From Diabrotica undecimpunctata (lineage: Eukaryota; Arthropoda; Insecta; Coleoptera; Chrysomelidae): a DNA stretch of 64,000 nucleotides. The notes under the pieces were generated by a model. That model ran no database searches and was not told where the DNA came from. It worked only from the letters and a program-made list of their open reading frames with translations. The stretch covers positions 69,611,186-69,675,185 of the forward strand of contig NC_092805.1 of NCBI RefSeq assembly GCF_040954645.1, read 5' to 3'. Position numbers and translations under genes: made by a program. Shown in pieces: positions 1 through 12,782 of the stretch (position 1 is its first letter; the number at the start of each line of letters is the position of its first letter).

Positions 1-373
1 TGTAAAATGTTTAAGTCTTTTAAACAATACATTGCCGAAGATTTTATACGCAGAATAACATAATAATGCCTCTATAGTTCTTACACTCTAGTTGATCACC
101 CTTTTTATGCAACGGACATATTATTTCCTAACTATTGTTATAACTGTTGTAAATTTAACATCTTGACAAACATCCTCACTTAGTAAGAAGTATTAAAATA
201 AATTAAAAAAACTAATTCATCGTATGTAAAAAAAGTATATCTAATAACCACCATTGTAGCTTTCCCTGATGATGCCTATGAAAATAAGTGAAATATATTG
301 GATAATGTAAAAAGAGTAATACTTTGTATATCAGCTGTTTACCCAATTATTTCCCTCCTTTGAATATATATAT
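1..373. other. AT-rich sequence, nothing recognised
   Basis: No coding similarity, structured RNA or repeat boundary was recognised here. A CTGATGATG string at about 265 has no matching stem II or GAAA box and was not called. Confidence 0.5.
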
Positions 374-2054
<1,681 letters not shown>

Positions 2055-2104
2055 GTAGGAAATATCAGGTATAGTGGTCTATAATAAAAATCTTTGTTTT
2101 TTTT

Positions 2105-2149
2105 CTCAGACTCAATATTTCGCCATTTATTTTATAGCTTCATCAGGAG
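2105..2149 (-). ncRNA. hammerhead-ribozyme-like motif at the 3' end of PLE1
   Basis: Read on the minus strand, the sequence has CTGATGA (2146-2140), then a helix GCTAT/ATGGC closing a loop, then GAAA (2121-2118). These are the two conserved core boxes and stem II of a hammerhead ribozyme. Hammerhead motifs in the long terminal repeats of Penelope-like elements are known from the literature. After GAAA the sequence reads TATTGAGTC, so the short stem III/cleavage site is not the usual ACGTC. Activity is unproven. Confidence 0.6.
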
Positions 2150-2438
2150 TAAACTGTAAAACAATTAGAAACATTACGAACACATGATGTGCAAATAGAT
2201 TTAAAAAACACTCACAGAAATTAAAAGATTTCACAAATAAAACTAACATTGAAGTATGTAAACTTTTGAATGTCAATATTAAACTATCCTAAGCACGTTC
2301 CCCACAGCAGTAAAATAAAAAAAATTAAAATTATTTCAAATGTACAAATAAAAACAAAAATAAAATAAAAGAAACGTTAGAAGAATGATATTTCTTTGAT
2401 GAATTATTAAGGTTAATTGTTATTAAGGTGAATGTTAG

Positions 2439-2638
2439 CTATTTTGAATATTTATAAATTTTGTTCAATACATTACAATATATGTTACTTAATTGTCCAG
2501 TGTCTGTTTTATAATTTAAAGTGTTTTTATTTTTGTTTATGTGATACATCTCAAGAAATAATCTACTTTTGTAGTTATCAGTATGTGCCAAAATGCAAGA
2601 TTTGTTATAGTCAAGCATATGAAGATGAACCGCCCTGA
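2439..2638 (-). pseudogene. PLE1 GIY-YIG endonuclease, C-terminal remnant
   Basis: The segment encodes the C-terminal end of a Penelope GIY-YIG domain. It shows the conserved RLFLEMYHI block followed by NYKTDTGQLSNIYCNVL, and ends in a stop near 2439. The same FLEM...LSNIY pattern is seen in all other PLE copies of the window. It is fused in frame, at about 2638, to the truncated integrase of the BEL/Pao element. The part of the endonuclease holding the second half of the GIY-YIG core is missing between this piece and the one near 7320. Confidence 0.85.
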
Positions 2639-4157
2639 AAATCGCACACGTGAACATACAAATCCAAACTTTTTCACCGGTCTTAAGGAACAGCGGTTCC
2701 GCAAAGTCAATACCGGTTACTTCAATTGCTACAGCGTCACGCACTCTGTTAGCCAGTAAAGGAAGAGTATGAACTGCTAGATGCTTTCCAGTGTACCTCC
2801 GGCACAATATACACTTGGAGATAACGGATCTTACACTACGCCTTCCTGAGAGAATCCAAAACTTTTCTCGGAGCAAACTTAAAGTACCTTGGATCTCAAC
2901 ATGACATGACTTTAAGTGATAATGCCTAATTAACTTAATGGTTACCTCATGTTTAGATGGCAGTACGACTGGAAAACGGTAATACTGTGTATCTTTTCTA
3001 TTACAAACTCTAGATCTCAATCTAATCAAACCCCTTTCTTCATAAAATGGGTCAAGATGATTAATCCTTTTATCATTCACACCTGAGAAGCTTTCCTGCT
3101 GCACTTTTGTCAAAATAAATTGCTCTGCAGCTTCAAACTCCTCAGAAGTCAACTCACCTTTATACTTCTGGTCACCTTTGCGACAATTTTTTACAAAACG
3201 TTGAATCCAAGCCACCATTCGTACCATCTTAGTATATTGTGAAAAGTAGCTAAAATGCCAGTCACACGAATTATAAACATTAACAAGAGATGTCACCAAA
3301 GTCTTCCTACGCTCGGCATTAACTTCTTCTTCATCACAAGTAGCCGCACTAGATGGCCACTTATCACGGCTTTCATATAACCACTTCGGCCCCTGCCACC
3401 ATCTTGACTGAAACAAATGTCTAGAAGTGCACCCTCGTGAGGGCAAGTCTGCAGGATTTACCACTCCTGGTAGGAGACGCCAGCTTTCCATTGAAGTTAA
3501 GCTACGAATTTCTTTAACTCTGTTCCATTCAAAAACTCCCCATTCTTCTTGGCGGTGTATCCAGAAAATAACAGTGCTTAAGTCACTCAAAAAAAAAGGT
3601 TCTATATTTCCGGGCAAGTTCTCTGCAACCTGAACGTACAAACGGGCACCTATAGTTGCAGCTAGCAGCTCCAGACGTGGAATAGTCATTTTTGAGGTAG
3701 ATTTCTTAATTGGAGCCAATCCAGCTCTCGAGGCCAGTAAAGATACAAATACTTTACCAGAATAACTCACTCGCAAAAAGATGGCACAATCATAGGCCAG
3801 TTTGCTTGCATCACAAAAAACATGGATACTTAAATTTTGTAATGTCTCACCATTCATTTGTACCCATCGAGGCAATTCAATCTTCTCAAGATAAGGTAAA
3901 TCTTTCAACCAAATTTTAAACTCTTCAGAGATGACTTCATCCAGTGGTTCGTCCCATGCCAAGCTATTCTCCCACAACTTTTGTAACATGAGTTTGGGCA
4001 CTAATAGAGCTGGACATAAATATCCAATAGGATCAAACACTTTCTGTGCTATAGAAAGGATTCTACGTTTAGTCACTACCATATTTTCCAAGTCAGTGTC
4101 CTCTCTTAAGAATTTCAAATAAATTATCAAAACATCTCGTACAGGATGCCAGTTCAT
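2639..4157 (-). pseudogene. BEL/Pao pol: RT thumb, RNase H and truncated integrase
   Basis: This long open segment starts in the thumb region after the polymerase core (RRILSIAQKVFDPIGYLCPA). It continues into an RNase H-like domain with VFCDASKLAYDCAIFLRV, LLAATIGARL and VNPADLPSRG, where BEL elements normally have a catalytic SDS but this copy reads LSDLSTVIFWIH. The integrase follows, with its HHCC zinc-binding region (HYHLKSCHVEIQ, then CILCRRY) and the first catalytic aspartate (VTGIDFAEP). It ends at AIFRAVHL, before the second aspartate and glutamate. From 2638 the same frame reads PLE sequence, so the whole 572-codon ORF (2439-4157) is a chimera of two retroelements. Confidence 0.88.
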
Positions 4158-4194
4158 ACCAAGAACAGGACATATCTCTTCAGTTCCACTAACT

Positions 4195-4980
4195 TCATAT
4201 ATTTCTTGTACGCTCCCACCCTCTTAGTTCGAACTGTCCCTCTGCCATAATTGCTACGGACACTGTAATGAACTTTGACACCATCTCTTCATCAGGTAAA
4301 CTTGTAACACAGTTGTCCACATAGAAGCTTTGACTTAACCTCTTCACAACATCTAAAGTATACAATGATTCTGATGTAGAGCCCTTTTCCATGTATCTTG
4401 CTAAGTGGTACTCTAGTGTCATCCCTAACAAAAATGGACTACTGTTCATTATCGAATGGACTACTGTTCATTCAACACCGAATACCACACGTTTATAACG
4501 AAAAACTACTGTCTGACCTTCTGTGTCAACCCATAAAAATTTGAGGAAATCACAGTCCCTTTCATGCACATCTATTTGTTGAAATGCCCTTTTAACATCA
4601 GAAATCACTCCTATTTTGTTTTCTCTAAACCTTACAAACATTAAAGGAATTAACTGAATTATATTTGGACCTTTCTCTAAACAGTGGTTAAGTGAAGGTT
4701 TATTCTTTGAATGTGCAGATGCATCAAACACTGGACGTACCTTGATAGTGCTTTCTTCCTTTACTACTGGGCGGTGAGGTAAAAAATGCCCTAGACTGTA
4801 ATCAACATCATTTAACTTTCCAACTAGCTCAATTATACCCTCAGCTTGCCAGTCAGCAAAAACATAATCATACCTTTCAAAAAGACCATCACGTTTCAGC
4901 TTTTGAAGAGTGGAATTTAGTCTTTTTTCCGACAACTCACAATACTTACAGTCTGCATAAAAAATCCCTAGCAGCTAAAG
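4195..4980 (-). pseudogene. BEL/Pao reverse transcriptase core, broken
   Basis: Two open segments in different frames cover the fingers and palm. The upstream one has VVKEESTIKVRPVFDASA, SLNHCLEKGPNIIQLI and IGVISDVKRAFQQIDVHE, which hold the first catalytic aspartate region. The downstream one carries FYVDNCVTSLPDEE. The BEL/Pao catalytic box is normally YVDD, so one of the paired metal-binding aspartates is replaced by Asn. Together with the frame breaks at about 4460 and 4950, this makes polymerase activity impossible. Confidence 0.88.
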
Positions 4981-5038
4981 CAGCCTCCTCTTTGGTATGT
5001 CTATCTGTAGGCTCTTTAATACCAATTGCTACCAACTC

Positions 5039-5993
5039 CTAAAGCTTACTTAAGGAAGCATCCTTTATGAGAAGATTCAATGTGGACATGACAACATCAG
5101 AATGTTTACTACTTGTAGGTATTTTTCCCATAAGTGTCCATCCAATGAGAGTTTCTGTAGCTACTAGCCCACAATCTAGCTTATGACGACCCCCTGTATA
5201 CAAATAACCAGCGACATCTACTCCCAGCAACAGTTCAATTGGTCCAGGTTGGAGATCATCAGATAAATCAATATTAAGGTTCTTGGCATGTTCCCTCCAT
5301 GGACCATGAAATACTGGAACCACATCACTACAAATTGTTAGTTGATCTAAGGCCACAAAAGAATATGTAGAGTTCTTACCCTGTATTGTGACTTCATAAC
5401 AGTTATGAGAGTTTGCAACTTCTGACCCTCCAAACAGACAATGAACAATTTTTTCCTGTCGTTTAACTGGATAACCTAATTTTAAAGTTGTGTCCTTTAA
5501 TATACGAGGTATATGATCTTTGTGACCCACTATCAATTAAGGCACGAACAACTCTACTATTACCAAAGATACCAGTTAAAGTGACTTTCAAAGTTTGCAA
5601 AAATACACGACCTTTAGTTTGGTTAGTCAAAGCCTGGTCGTTTATGACATCCTTAGAATACATGTTCTCATTTTGAATATTACTATGCTTACCTTGACTT
5701 ATTGTTAAACTGGGGCACATCAAGACCACATTAGCTTGGCTACAGATAACACATCTTAGCCTTGTTTTACATCTTTTTGTCTGATGTCCCACTTTTAGAC
5801 ATCTAAAACAAGCCTTCTTCCCAATGAGAACATCCCTTTTTTGAACAAATGTCATTTTTTGTGCCTTAAAGCAATCTTCACTACCATGTGTACCTGAACA
5901 AAAGACACAAGCTGAAATTTCACAATTAATTAAATTAGCAGCAGTTGGAAAACCTGATGATCTCTTGACACTAGCTTTAGAGGATGAAGCCAC
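5039..5993 (-). pseudogene. BEL/Pao zinc knuckles and aspartic protease
   Basis: The first part has cysteine/histidine knuckles of the BEL type: CVFCSGTHGSEDC, then CFRCLKVGHQTKRC. It is followed by the protease active-site box VRALIDSGSQRSY. The frame then shifts (overlap at 5463-5536) and the remainder of the protease-like domain (DUF1758 type) follows, with DLQPGPIELLLGVD and GWTLMGKI near the end. In live elements these domains are part of one continuous polyprotein, cleaved by this protease. Confidence 0.82.
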
Positions 5994-5996
5994 TTC

Positions 5997-6969
5997 TTAA
6001 GACAGTCCAAAACCTTTAGCAGCTAAAGCAATCCTTTGTTCATTCTCTACTTCATTTCTGAGAAAATTCATCAACAGTTTCAATCTGTTTTCCAATGTCC
6101 AATCTCTACAGTCAATATTTGTGGAGCGTTGCCATACCCTAAGCAATTCCTGAGGTAAACAAGATTCGATTAATGGAAAGAGCATTGCTGAACACTTGTC
6201 AGATGTGATACCTAATGTCTCCAGTGCTCGCAGTTGAGTTTCAATGCTGTCATACAGTTTAGATATTACAATCTTTTGTTTAGACACAGACTTACTCAAA
6301 ATGAGTTTAAGTAACTCTCTAATGTATACTTCTATCTGTAAGTCTTCTCTGAAAAACCTGCTTTGCATACTTTCCATAATTTTACTATAATTGTCAGCCA
6401 TAGCTGGATAGCTCTCTATTAGTTAACATGCTCTACTATCTGGTACTGTGGCTTGAATTAAATATTCTATCTTATCATGGCAATCAATAGAATCATCCTC
6501 GTGAATCTTTTTGAATTGTCCCCAGAATGCCAACCAACCTTTGATACTGCCATCATATTTTTTAAATTCAATAGTAGGTTATCTAAATTTTCTCATACCT
6601 GTTAACTCTGGCTCATCTGTATTCTGGGACACTGCACTATGCCTGCTGGATGCTTCAGTCTTCGCTTCTTCCATCAGCTTGTTATATCTGGTTCTACACT
6701 TGGAAATCTTTCTCAAATACACATCACAACTCTCTATCTCTGCTTCTAGCTCCGTTTCAGTAGGTAGAGCTTTCAAATAATAATTCAGTAATTTGGGTAT
6801 CAATTGACTGTAACTCGTCGAACTTATATTTTAACAGTTCCCATGACACTTCTATTGACTCGTAGTCCAATGATTCTGCTTTCATAAGACCTAACTCGTT
6901 GGCCGTACGTGTAAAAATAGCCCTTAATACTCTTCTGGTTTTCTTTCTATTTTCCAATTCTGCTGCCAT
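5997..6969 (-). pseudogene. BEL/Pao gag (DUF1759-type)
   Basis: The ATG at 6969-6967 lies about 120 bp downstream of the primer-binding region. The N-terminal segment (MAAELENRKKTRRVLRAIFT) is helical and charged, and a frame shift near 6780 leads into the second segment. A DUF1759-like core follows, with IEFKKYDGSIKGWLAFWGQF and later FREDLQIEVYIRELLKLIL. It is interrupted by a stop at about 6424 (CxxLIESYPA region). Gag of this type packages the element RNA. Confidence 0.8.
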
Positions 6970-7089
6970 AGTGGGTTTGGTTCAAAACCACCGAAACGTT
7001 CTCAATACAAATCACAAACCAAAAGAACGCGGCAAAAACCCACTGGCCCAGAACTATAAAATTCACACCGAAATCCAACTCAAAAAGTC

Positions 7090-7107
7090 CTGTCACGGTC
7101 GCCACAA
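7090..7107 (-). promoter_or_regulatory. BEL/Pao primer-binding region
   Basis: Directly after the LTR end the minus strand reads TTGTGGCGACCGTGACAGG. TGGCGACCGTGACAGG is the usual start of the BEL/Pao internal region, where a host tRNA 3' end primes minus-strand DNA synthesis. The priming tRNA was not determined. Confidence 0.65.
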
Positions 7108-7315
7108 TGTCGCACCACCAAAAAACTACCCGTTTTAAGAGGTTTGCGTAGGTTGGATTCGGTTTTATTTGCTTTTATTTTATACAGAATACAGTATTAC
7201 AGTTACTTAAATATTATATATGCAATAATATCAAAGTTACAATATCAACACAATAACATGACATTAATTGACTACTTCATACTGTCTCTTATTTCTTCTT
7301 TTTCGTGGCCCAACA
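7108..7315 (-). repeat. BEL/Pao 5' LTR
   Basis: On the minus strand the LTR begins TGTTGGGCCACGAAAAAG at 7315 and ends GGTGCGACA at 7108 (208 bp). It is flanked by TG...CA termini and followed at once by the primer-binding region. It contains a TATA-like stretch and an AATAAA signal (TGTATAAAATAAAAGC). The matching 3' LTR has been lost, so target-site duplication and LTR divergence cannot be measured. Confidence 0.75.
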
Positions 7316-8040
7316 CCGCTACGCCTTTCATCCAACAAATTGTTCTAGGTAAAGGCAATCTCTCACAACGGTATTTCATAAACAACATTACTTTTATATA
7401 GGGTTGGTACTGGGTCTTTGATTTTTGAAAATGGTTGTTTGCTGTTCATGGTATTATATTTAGCTATACTAATATTAGGAATATCTTTGAAAATGGATAT
7501 GACAGAATGAGTTAGACCATTAATAATGAGGAGTTTTTTATATTTAATTGATTTGTTGTTAGAATCATGGACCGGACCATCATAGAAATTACTGCTGTAA
7601 ATCAGTTTTTTTTTAAATTTGCATAGGATAGCCGTTGTTACGAACAATTTTGTATAAATGTCCAGATTTTTTTGTAAAAAGTTTTCATCAACAATGAACA
7701 TTATCCTGTTTTTCATACCTAGTACGGTATTATATTTTTGACGGGTGGTATGATTTGAATGGTAATTTATATACCCGCTTGATGCTGTCGACTTTTGGTA
7801 CCAATCCAATGTTAAAATATTGTCATTTGTTCTTATTACCCTTGTGTCTAAAATTGGTATACTAAAATTTGTCTTAGTTTCAATTGTAAACTGAAGATGT
7901 TTATCAAATGAATTAAAAATGTTCAGTGTGGTATTGATGTGATACGATGGAACTGCACATATGATGTCATCGATATGTTTATATATAAATGGTAATTCAA
8001 AAGGTAATTGTGTAATCACATTACCTTTTGAATAGACCAC
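7316..8040 (-). pseudogene. PLE1 reverse transcriptase, catalytic end to endonuclease linker
   Basis: The ORF begins inside the RT palm just before the catalytic box. This reads KHIDDIICAVP, where PLEs have KRYVDD, so the tyrosine is changed but both aspartates remain. It continues through the thumb (ILDTRVIRTNDN, LDWYQKSTASSGYINYHS) to the endonuclease entry motif SNVVYEIP, where it hits a stop. A little GIY-YIG sequence with stops follows before the BEL LTR. The N-terminal RT domains are missing and the 32-bp inverted 3'-tip copy lies directly upstream. Confidence 0.85.
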
Positions 8041-8099
8041 TATACCTGATATTTCCTACAGATTTATAAATTATTTTTTGGTCGAAATAATAAAATGTG

Positions 8100-8715
8100 G
8101 TAGAAATGAACTTGGCAATGAAACAGAGACAAAGAAAAACAAAAGAAATTAATGACCGGAACTCATCAAAAGAGATGAATACAGGCGAAGTAGAAAAGGA
8201 AAAGGAAAAAGAAATTAAAACAGGGCATTAATAAAAAAAAACAGCCCAAAAGAAGAAAAGAAAAGGTTAAGAGAAACGAATAAATGACATTTCGCGTACG
8301 AGATGCGCAAAGAAGAAGAAAAAGAGAATTTTGACGAAATGATTGCTTGGAATTCCTCCAAAGAGACAAGCCCTGAAGAAGAGAAAGAAGGATAAGAGAA
8401 AACATTCACACATGGGATACATGGAAAGAGATGAACATAGTCGAAAATACAGAAAATAGAGTAGAAACAACGGTATTTGAAAATGGGATGTATGAAGACG
8501 AGGAGACAGAATACACTGTAAACATGTGAAAATAAGATAAAGAACACGAAAGAGAACTAATTTGTTTACAAGAACAGCAAAAAGGAGATGCGTTTAATTT
8601 TAAAAAATTATAAAAATTGAATAAACGAGGAAAACAGAGTGGCCAGAAAATAACGAGCATTCATTTGAAGTCAAAAATTTGGAAAATTTTCGGTCGAAGA
8701 CATACCCGATCTCAT
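8100..8715 (+). other. purine-rich, Lys/Glu-coding stretch, possible gag remnant
   Basis: The plus strand is rich in AGAA/GAAAAG and encodes broken Lys/Glu-rich segments. The phrase AGAGATGAA recurs (8170, 8429) as part of loosely repeated units. It lies directly upstream of a gypsy RT fragment in the same direction, so it may be what is left of that element's gag. No diagnostic domain was seen. Long minus-strand ORFs here are antisense artefacts. Confidence 0.3.
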
Positions 8716-10040
8716 TAAAAAAATCTACAAGATGTGAAAAAGGAAATAAAGACAATATTGAAAGATCAGATGATAGAAAGATGTGATTCACCTTATGTTA
8801 ATCCAATAGTCATAGTGAAGAAAGGCAATGGTGAATTAAGGCTATGTTACGATGCGCAAAATATCAATCAACATAAAATATTCCAATATGAATCACCGCT
8901 AAATATTGAGGCCATTTTTAGAAGAATAACAAAAATAAGAATCGATCAAGAAGGTTTGGAGGAAAATGAGAAAAGAAGAGTAGAGATAGAAGACGATCTG
9001 TTCTTGAAAAGTATCGAAGGAAGAGAATTGTATTTGGTAACACCGATAAGAGCAGAGAAAATCATGGAAAATTTACATGGCTACAACGGACATATTGGGC
9101 AACGGAAGGATTAGTTTTCCGAGAAAATTATATCTGTCGACAAGATTACGACATAGCGAAAAATATGATACAACGATGCAGAATATGCCAAAGGTATAAA
9201 AGTATAAACTACAAAAATGAAAATATTGCAAAGAACATCATATCTCGAAATAAATTAGATATAGTGACAATCAATATGTTGAGTGATTTAATCATAACTT
9301 ACCAATGAAACAAGCATATTCTGGTAAAGGTAGACGTGTTTTCGAAATATGTAAAGTTATATAGTTGTCGTACGATGAAGGAAAAAGAAATTATAAAAAA
9401 ATAGACGAATTTGTAGCCAATGTAGGAACGCCTTAGAAGATTTTGTTGGACAATGCGACGTACTTCGGGAACGACCGTTTCAAAGGACAGCTCAGGGAAA
9501 GAGAAATATAAATAAATTTTGTCAGCATCCGACACCCTCAGAGCAATCCTTCGGAGCAATTCATACAAGAGGTTACAAAATTTCGTCGCATTGCTACAGA
9601 TGGACCACATAAGATTTTGGACAGAAAATTAGCTGAAGCAGAAAATTATCTACATATGATTCCTAGCACAGTTACCCGAATACATTATGCAAGGAAAGTT
9701 GCCGGTGAGGCCGTGGGAAGACACAGAGCTTCGAGAATGTCAGCAGGTCTTGGAACTGGTGTAGAAGAGACTGCAAAAGGGCAATGAAAAATACATCCAA
9801 AGACAAGACCGCAACAGGAAAAGAATGCCCGTTACCTTTCAGGTTGGTGAAAAGGTGTTGGTAAGGGCGTTGAGAGTATCAAACTTCACCAACAACATTT
9901 GCGCAGTTAATGCCAGTTTTTAAACGTCCATACGTGGTAAAGAATGAGAACGGTGTAAATAGTTATGTTTTGAGGCATGTGGAATCTGAAAAAATCAGAG
10001 GGATTTTTAATATTCATGATGTGTCCAAATACCATGAATA
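8716..10040 (+). pseudogene. Ty3/gypsy pol remnant: RT start joined to integrase
   Basis: The open segment 8734-9114 starts with the gypsy RT fingers (DQMIERCDSPYVNPIVIVKK, RLCYDAQNINQ). It then jumps, after about residue 67, into the region just before integrase (RELYLVTPIRAEKIMENLHG, YNGHIGQRK). The palm, thumb and RNase H have therefore been deleted. Past 9114 a broken integrase follows. It has the zinc-binding CRICQRYKS, the start of the catalytic core LVKVDVFSKYVKLY, and further down QDRNRKRMPVTFQVGEKVLV of the C-terminal domain. Many stops and shifts are present. LTRs were not found. Confidence 0.8.
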
Positions 10041-10684
10041 GAAAGAATGTAAATAAAGGTTTTGTGTTGTAAGAATAAAAGTAAAATTTAAGAATTAATA
10101 GCAATAGTAATAATGTTTAAAGTTATTTCTTGACTAAAAAAATTTTTTGAAGGTGCGGAAAATTTTGTCTTGTCAATTGTTTGAATTGGTCTAACACATT
10201 TAAAGAAAAATATCATAATATAAATTTAATTTCATCGACCAATAAACTCGATTTAATAAATAAATAGAAAAATTATTTCTGTACAAACCAAATAGATAAG
10301 AATGAGTAATGGTTTTTCTAAGCTGTAATAAAGCAGATAGATATCGATATGATAGCAAGGGTGGTTTTTAATAAACAATTATGTCAAAGGCACAGATATA
10401 GGAATTCTTTGAATACAAAATAGAAATATTTTGTACACAGAATTTTGAAAGTAAAGAGAAAGCTTTTGGTAAAAGATGAGGGTAGATAATAATCTTGATG
10501 TTTAGTTATATTGTTATATCGACACTTGCAAACAAACAGAAACGAATTATCAATGAAATTGGAAATACCAAATGATATATGGTCATGACGATAGCGAATT
10601 TGTTTACTGAGAAAGTATTGAATGTAATTAGTTGGATTTTAAGCTGTAGAGTGTATGATGCTAAGAGATCTTCTTTTTGAGTAC
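10041..10684. other. no gene recognised
   Basis: AT-rich sequence between a gypsy remnant and an RTE insertion. Short ORFs are present on both strands but none has a recognisable motif. Confidence 0.5.
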
Positions 10685-10694
10685 AAGTCATAAT

Positions 10695-11627
10695 CTTCTT
10701 CTTCGTACGATGCCTATCCGTTCCGCATGTTGGCGATCAACATGGCTATCCTAACTTTGCTTGGTGCTATTCTGAATAGTCCGGTTGTCGATGTATTAAA
10801 CCACTTTCTCAGGTTTTGAGATCAAGATATTCTTCTTCTTCCTGGTCCTCTTCCTCATAACATGGCCAAGATATGCTAGTTTGCGCTGTTTAATGGTGTT
10901 GATAATCTCGCATTTCTTGCCTATTCTGCGTAGGACCTCAAAATTAGTCACACGATCCATCCATGAAATTCTTAAAATACGTCTGAAACACCACATCTCG
11001 AATGCCTCGAGTTTTTTTAAAGAAGCTTCGGAAAGTGTCCAGGCCTCTACTCCGTATAATAACGTAGAAAATACATAGCATCTAATGAGACAGATTTTGG
11101 TAGCAAGTGGTAAATCGTGACTTCTGAAAAGAGACTTCATCATTATGAACGCCGATCTCGCTTTTCCTATGCGTTGGTTTATTTCACTGGAGTGATCCCA
11201 TTGGATGTTAATTCTGGTACCAAGGTATGTGTAGCTGTCCACTCTGTCACTTGGTGTTGGTTAACCAAAAGCTGTGTATTTAATATTTCGCGCTTACTGA
11301 CTACCATGTACTTTGTTTTATTCGTATTAAAATGAGGTCCGTGTTCTCTACTTATATCTGATATACGCGACATTATTCTTTGCAAACCGTCCAAACTATC
11401 TGCAAAAACTACTGCGTCGTCGGCATATCTAATGTTGTTTAGACGTATTCCGTTGACTAATACGCCTTCTTGTAGTTCGCCTAGCGCTTGCTCGAAGATA
11501 TATTCAGAGTATATATTAAATAACACCGAGGACAGAATGCATTCTGTCTCAATCTATGACTTCTCAATCTATGAAGACTGCCTCTGTCAATTGGTCATCC
11601 ACTTTAATATTGGCTGTTTGTTTCAAT
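10695..11627 (-). mobile_element. RTE-type LINE, 5'-truncated, with 10-bp target-site duplication
   Basis: The insertion is flanked by a perfect direct repeat AAGTCATAAT (10685-10694 and 11628-11637), typical of target-primed reverse transcription. On the minus strand it starts within the RT (near TANIKVDDQLTEAVFID) and ends with a GAAGAAGAAG tail. An aligned start inside the RT shows 5' truncation; the copy is only 933 bp long. Confidence 0.9.
10796..11625 (-). pseudogene. RTE-type reverse transcriptase, C-terminal half
   Basis: The RT palm is visible as ILSSVLFNIYSEYIFEQAL and the catalytic box as NNIRYADDAVVFADSLDGLQ (Y-ADD). The thumb follows (FNTNKTKYMVVSK). A frame shift near 11200 separates this from the C-terminal region (YLGTRINIQWDHSSEINQRI, LLYGVEAWTLSEASLKKLEAF, MWCFRRILRISWMDRVTN). 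Stops at about 11560-11580 break the upstream part. This protein would copy the LINE RNA at a nicked target. Confidence 0.9.
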
Positions 11628-11637
11628 AAGTCATAAT

Positions 11638-11901
11638 AAGTATTGATAATTATTTGTGTATGAACATTTGTGTATGTGTAGATAATTTTTAAGTTTAATT
11701 CTACTTATTAGAGCATATGTTATATATGATTGGTTTAATTATAAATTTATTTGATTTAATAATTTGAAAGTAAATTTTAAAAATTGTTTGATAATTTATT
11801 ATTACAAATTTATTTATTGAAATTTATTGGTTTTGCAAAATTAAGCCTAAGGCAAATTACAGTTTATAAAACATCATGAGGGTCATAATTTGCAATTCAC
11901 A

Positions 11902-11902
<1 letters not shown>
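11638..11902. other. AT-rich spacer
   Basis: No coding or repeat signal was recognised between the RTE insertion and the next (TA)n tract. Confidence 0.5.
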
Positions 11903-12134
<232 letters not shown>

Positions 12135-12242
12135 AAAAAGGAGTACGATCGGCAATCCAATATAAAGTGGGTTTTTCGATCAAAAGGTGGAGAAAAATGA
12201 CAAAGAAGGTGGATACTTTTATCTTGACAGTTATGTCTATCT

Positions 12243-12782
12243 TATTTTTCTCAAGTTACTGAAAAACTTCTGACTACTACTGTACTTGAGACTCCAACTA
12301 CCCATTACTCCTCTTTGCCTTATTTCCCTCAAGTTACTGAGAAACTTATTAAACTGTACAAACAGAATAACGCACCTGTTAAAATTGCTGTTAAGAATGC
12401 TAAGACTGTCAGAAATTTGTTTTCTAAAACAAAAACACCCTTGTCCCTTCTGGAAGAAGTAAATGTCATCTATCATATACCTTGTGCTGAGTGTGACTCA
12501 TGCCATATCGGACAGACAGGGAGATCACTACGAGGGCGTCTTACGACACATCGTAGTGATATTAACTTATCTAAGCATACTTGTGCTCTTGCTCAACATG
12601 CTATTAACACTAATCACAAGGTTGACTTTAATGAAGTTAAGATTCTTGGCAACGAACGCAATATCGTAAAAAGGCAGTTTTTGGAAATGTGTTCAATACT
12701 TAAACACCCTAACGCTCTGAATAAAAGAACAGACATTAGTAACTTTAGCCAAATTTATCATGCATTAGTATTGCAGAATTAG
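12243..12782 (+). pseudogene. PLE2a GIY-YIG endonuclease domain (RT missing)
   Basis: The open frame covers the linker (IAVKNAKTVRNLFSKTKT) and the full Penelope GIY-YIG endonuclease: VIYHIPCAECDSCHIGQTGR, then LRGRLTTHRSD, CALAQHAINTNHKVDF, VKRQFLEMCSI and FSQIYHALVL with a stop at 12780. The CxxC pair and the H(I)GQT form of the YIG motif are intact. At the start, YFSQVTEKL is repeated 26 residues later as YFPQVTEKL, so a short duplication or template slip marks the truncation point. The RT is absent, hence pseudogene despite an intact endonuclease. Confidence 0.88.

Larger units (their letters stand above)
2639..7315 (-). mobile_element. BEL/Pao LTR retrotransposon, 3'-truncated, inserted in PLE1
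   Basis: The copy has a 5' LTR (7108-7315), a primer-binding region, gag, protease, reverse transcriptase, RNase H and the first part of the integrase, all on the minus strand. It stops inside the integrase core at about 2639, where PLE1 coding sequence resumes. No 3' LTR remains. The simplest reading is insertion into the PLE endonuclease ORF, followed by a deletion that removed the BEL 3' end together with a few tens of PLE codons. Confidence 0.85.

Noticed and set aside
255..300. CTGATGATG followed by GTGAAATA, possible hammerhead
   Set aside because: No stem II pairing and no GAAAC in position. CTGATGATA at about 460 also lacks partners.
2432..2638. Plus-strand ORF rich in Cys/Phe/Tyr
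   Set aside because: Antisense of the PLE1 endonuclease tail.
8166..8791. Overlapping minus-strand ORFs rich in Phe, Leu and Ser
   Set aside because: They are antisense to a purine-rich plus-strand stretch, overlap each other in different frames and carry no motif.
10506..10691. 61-codon minus-strand ORF with hydrophobic stretch
   Set aside because: No family signature, and it lies just outside the RTE insertion's target duplication. Probably chance.
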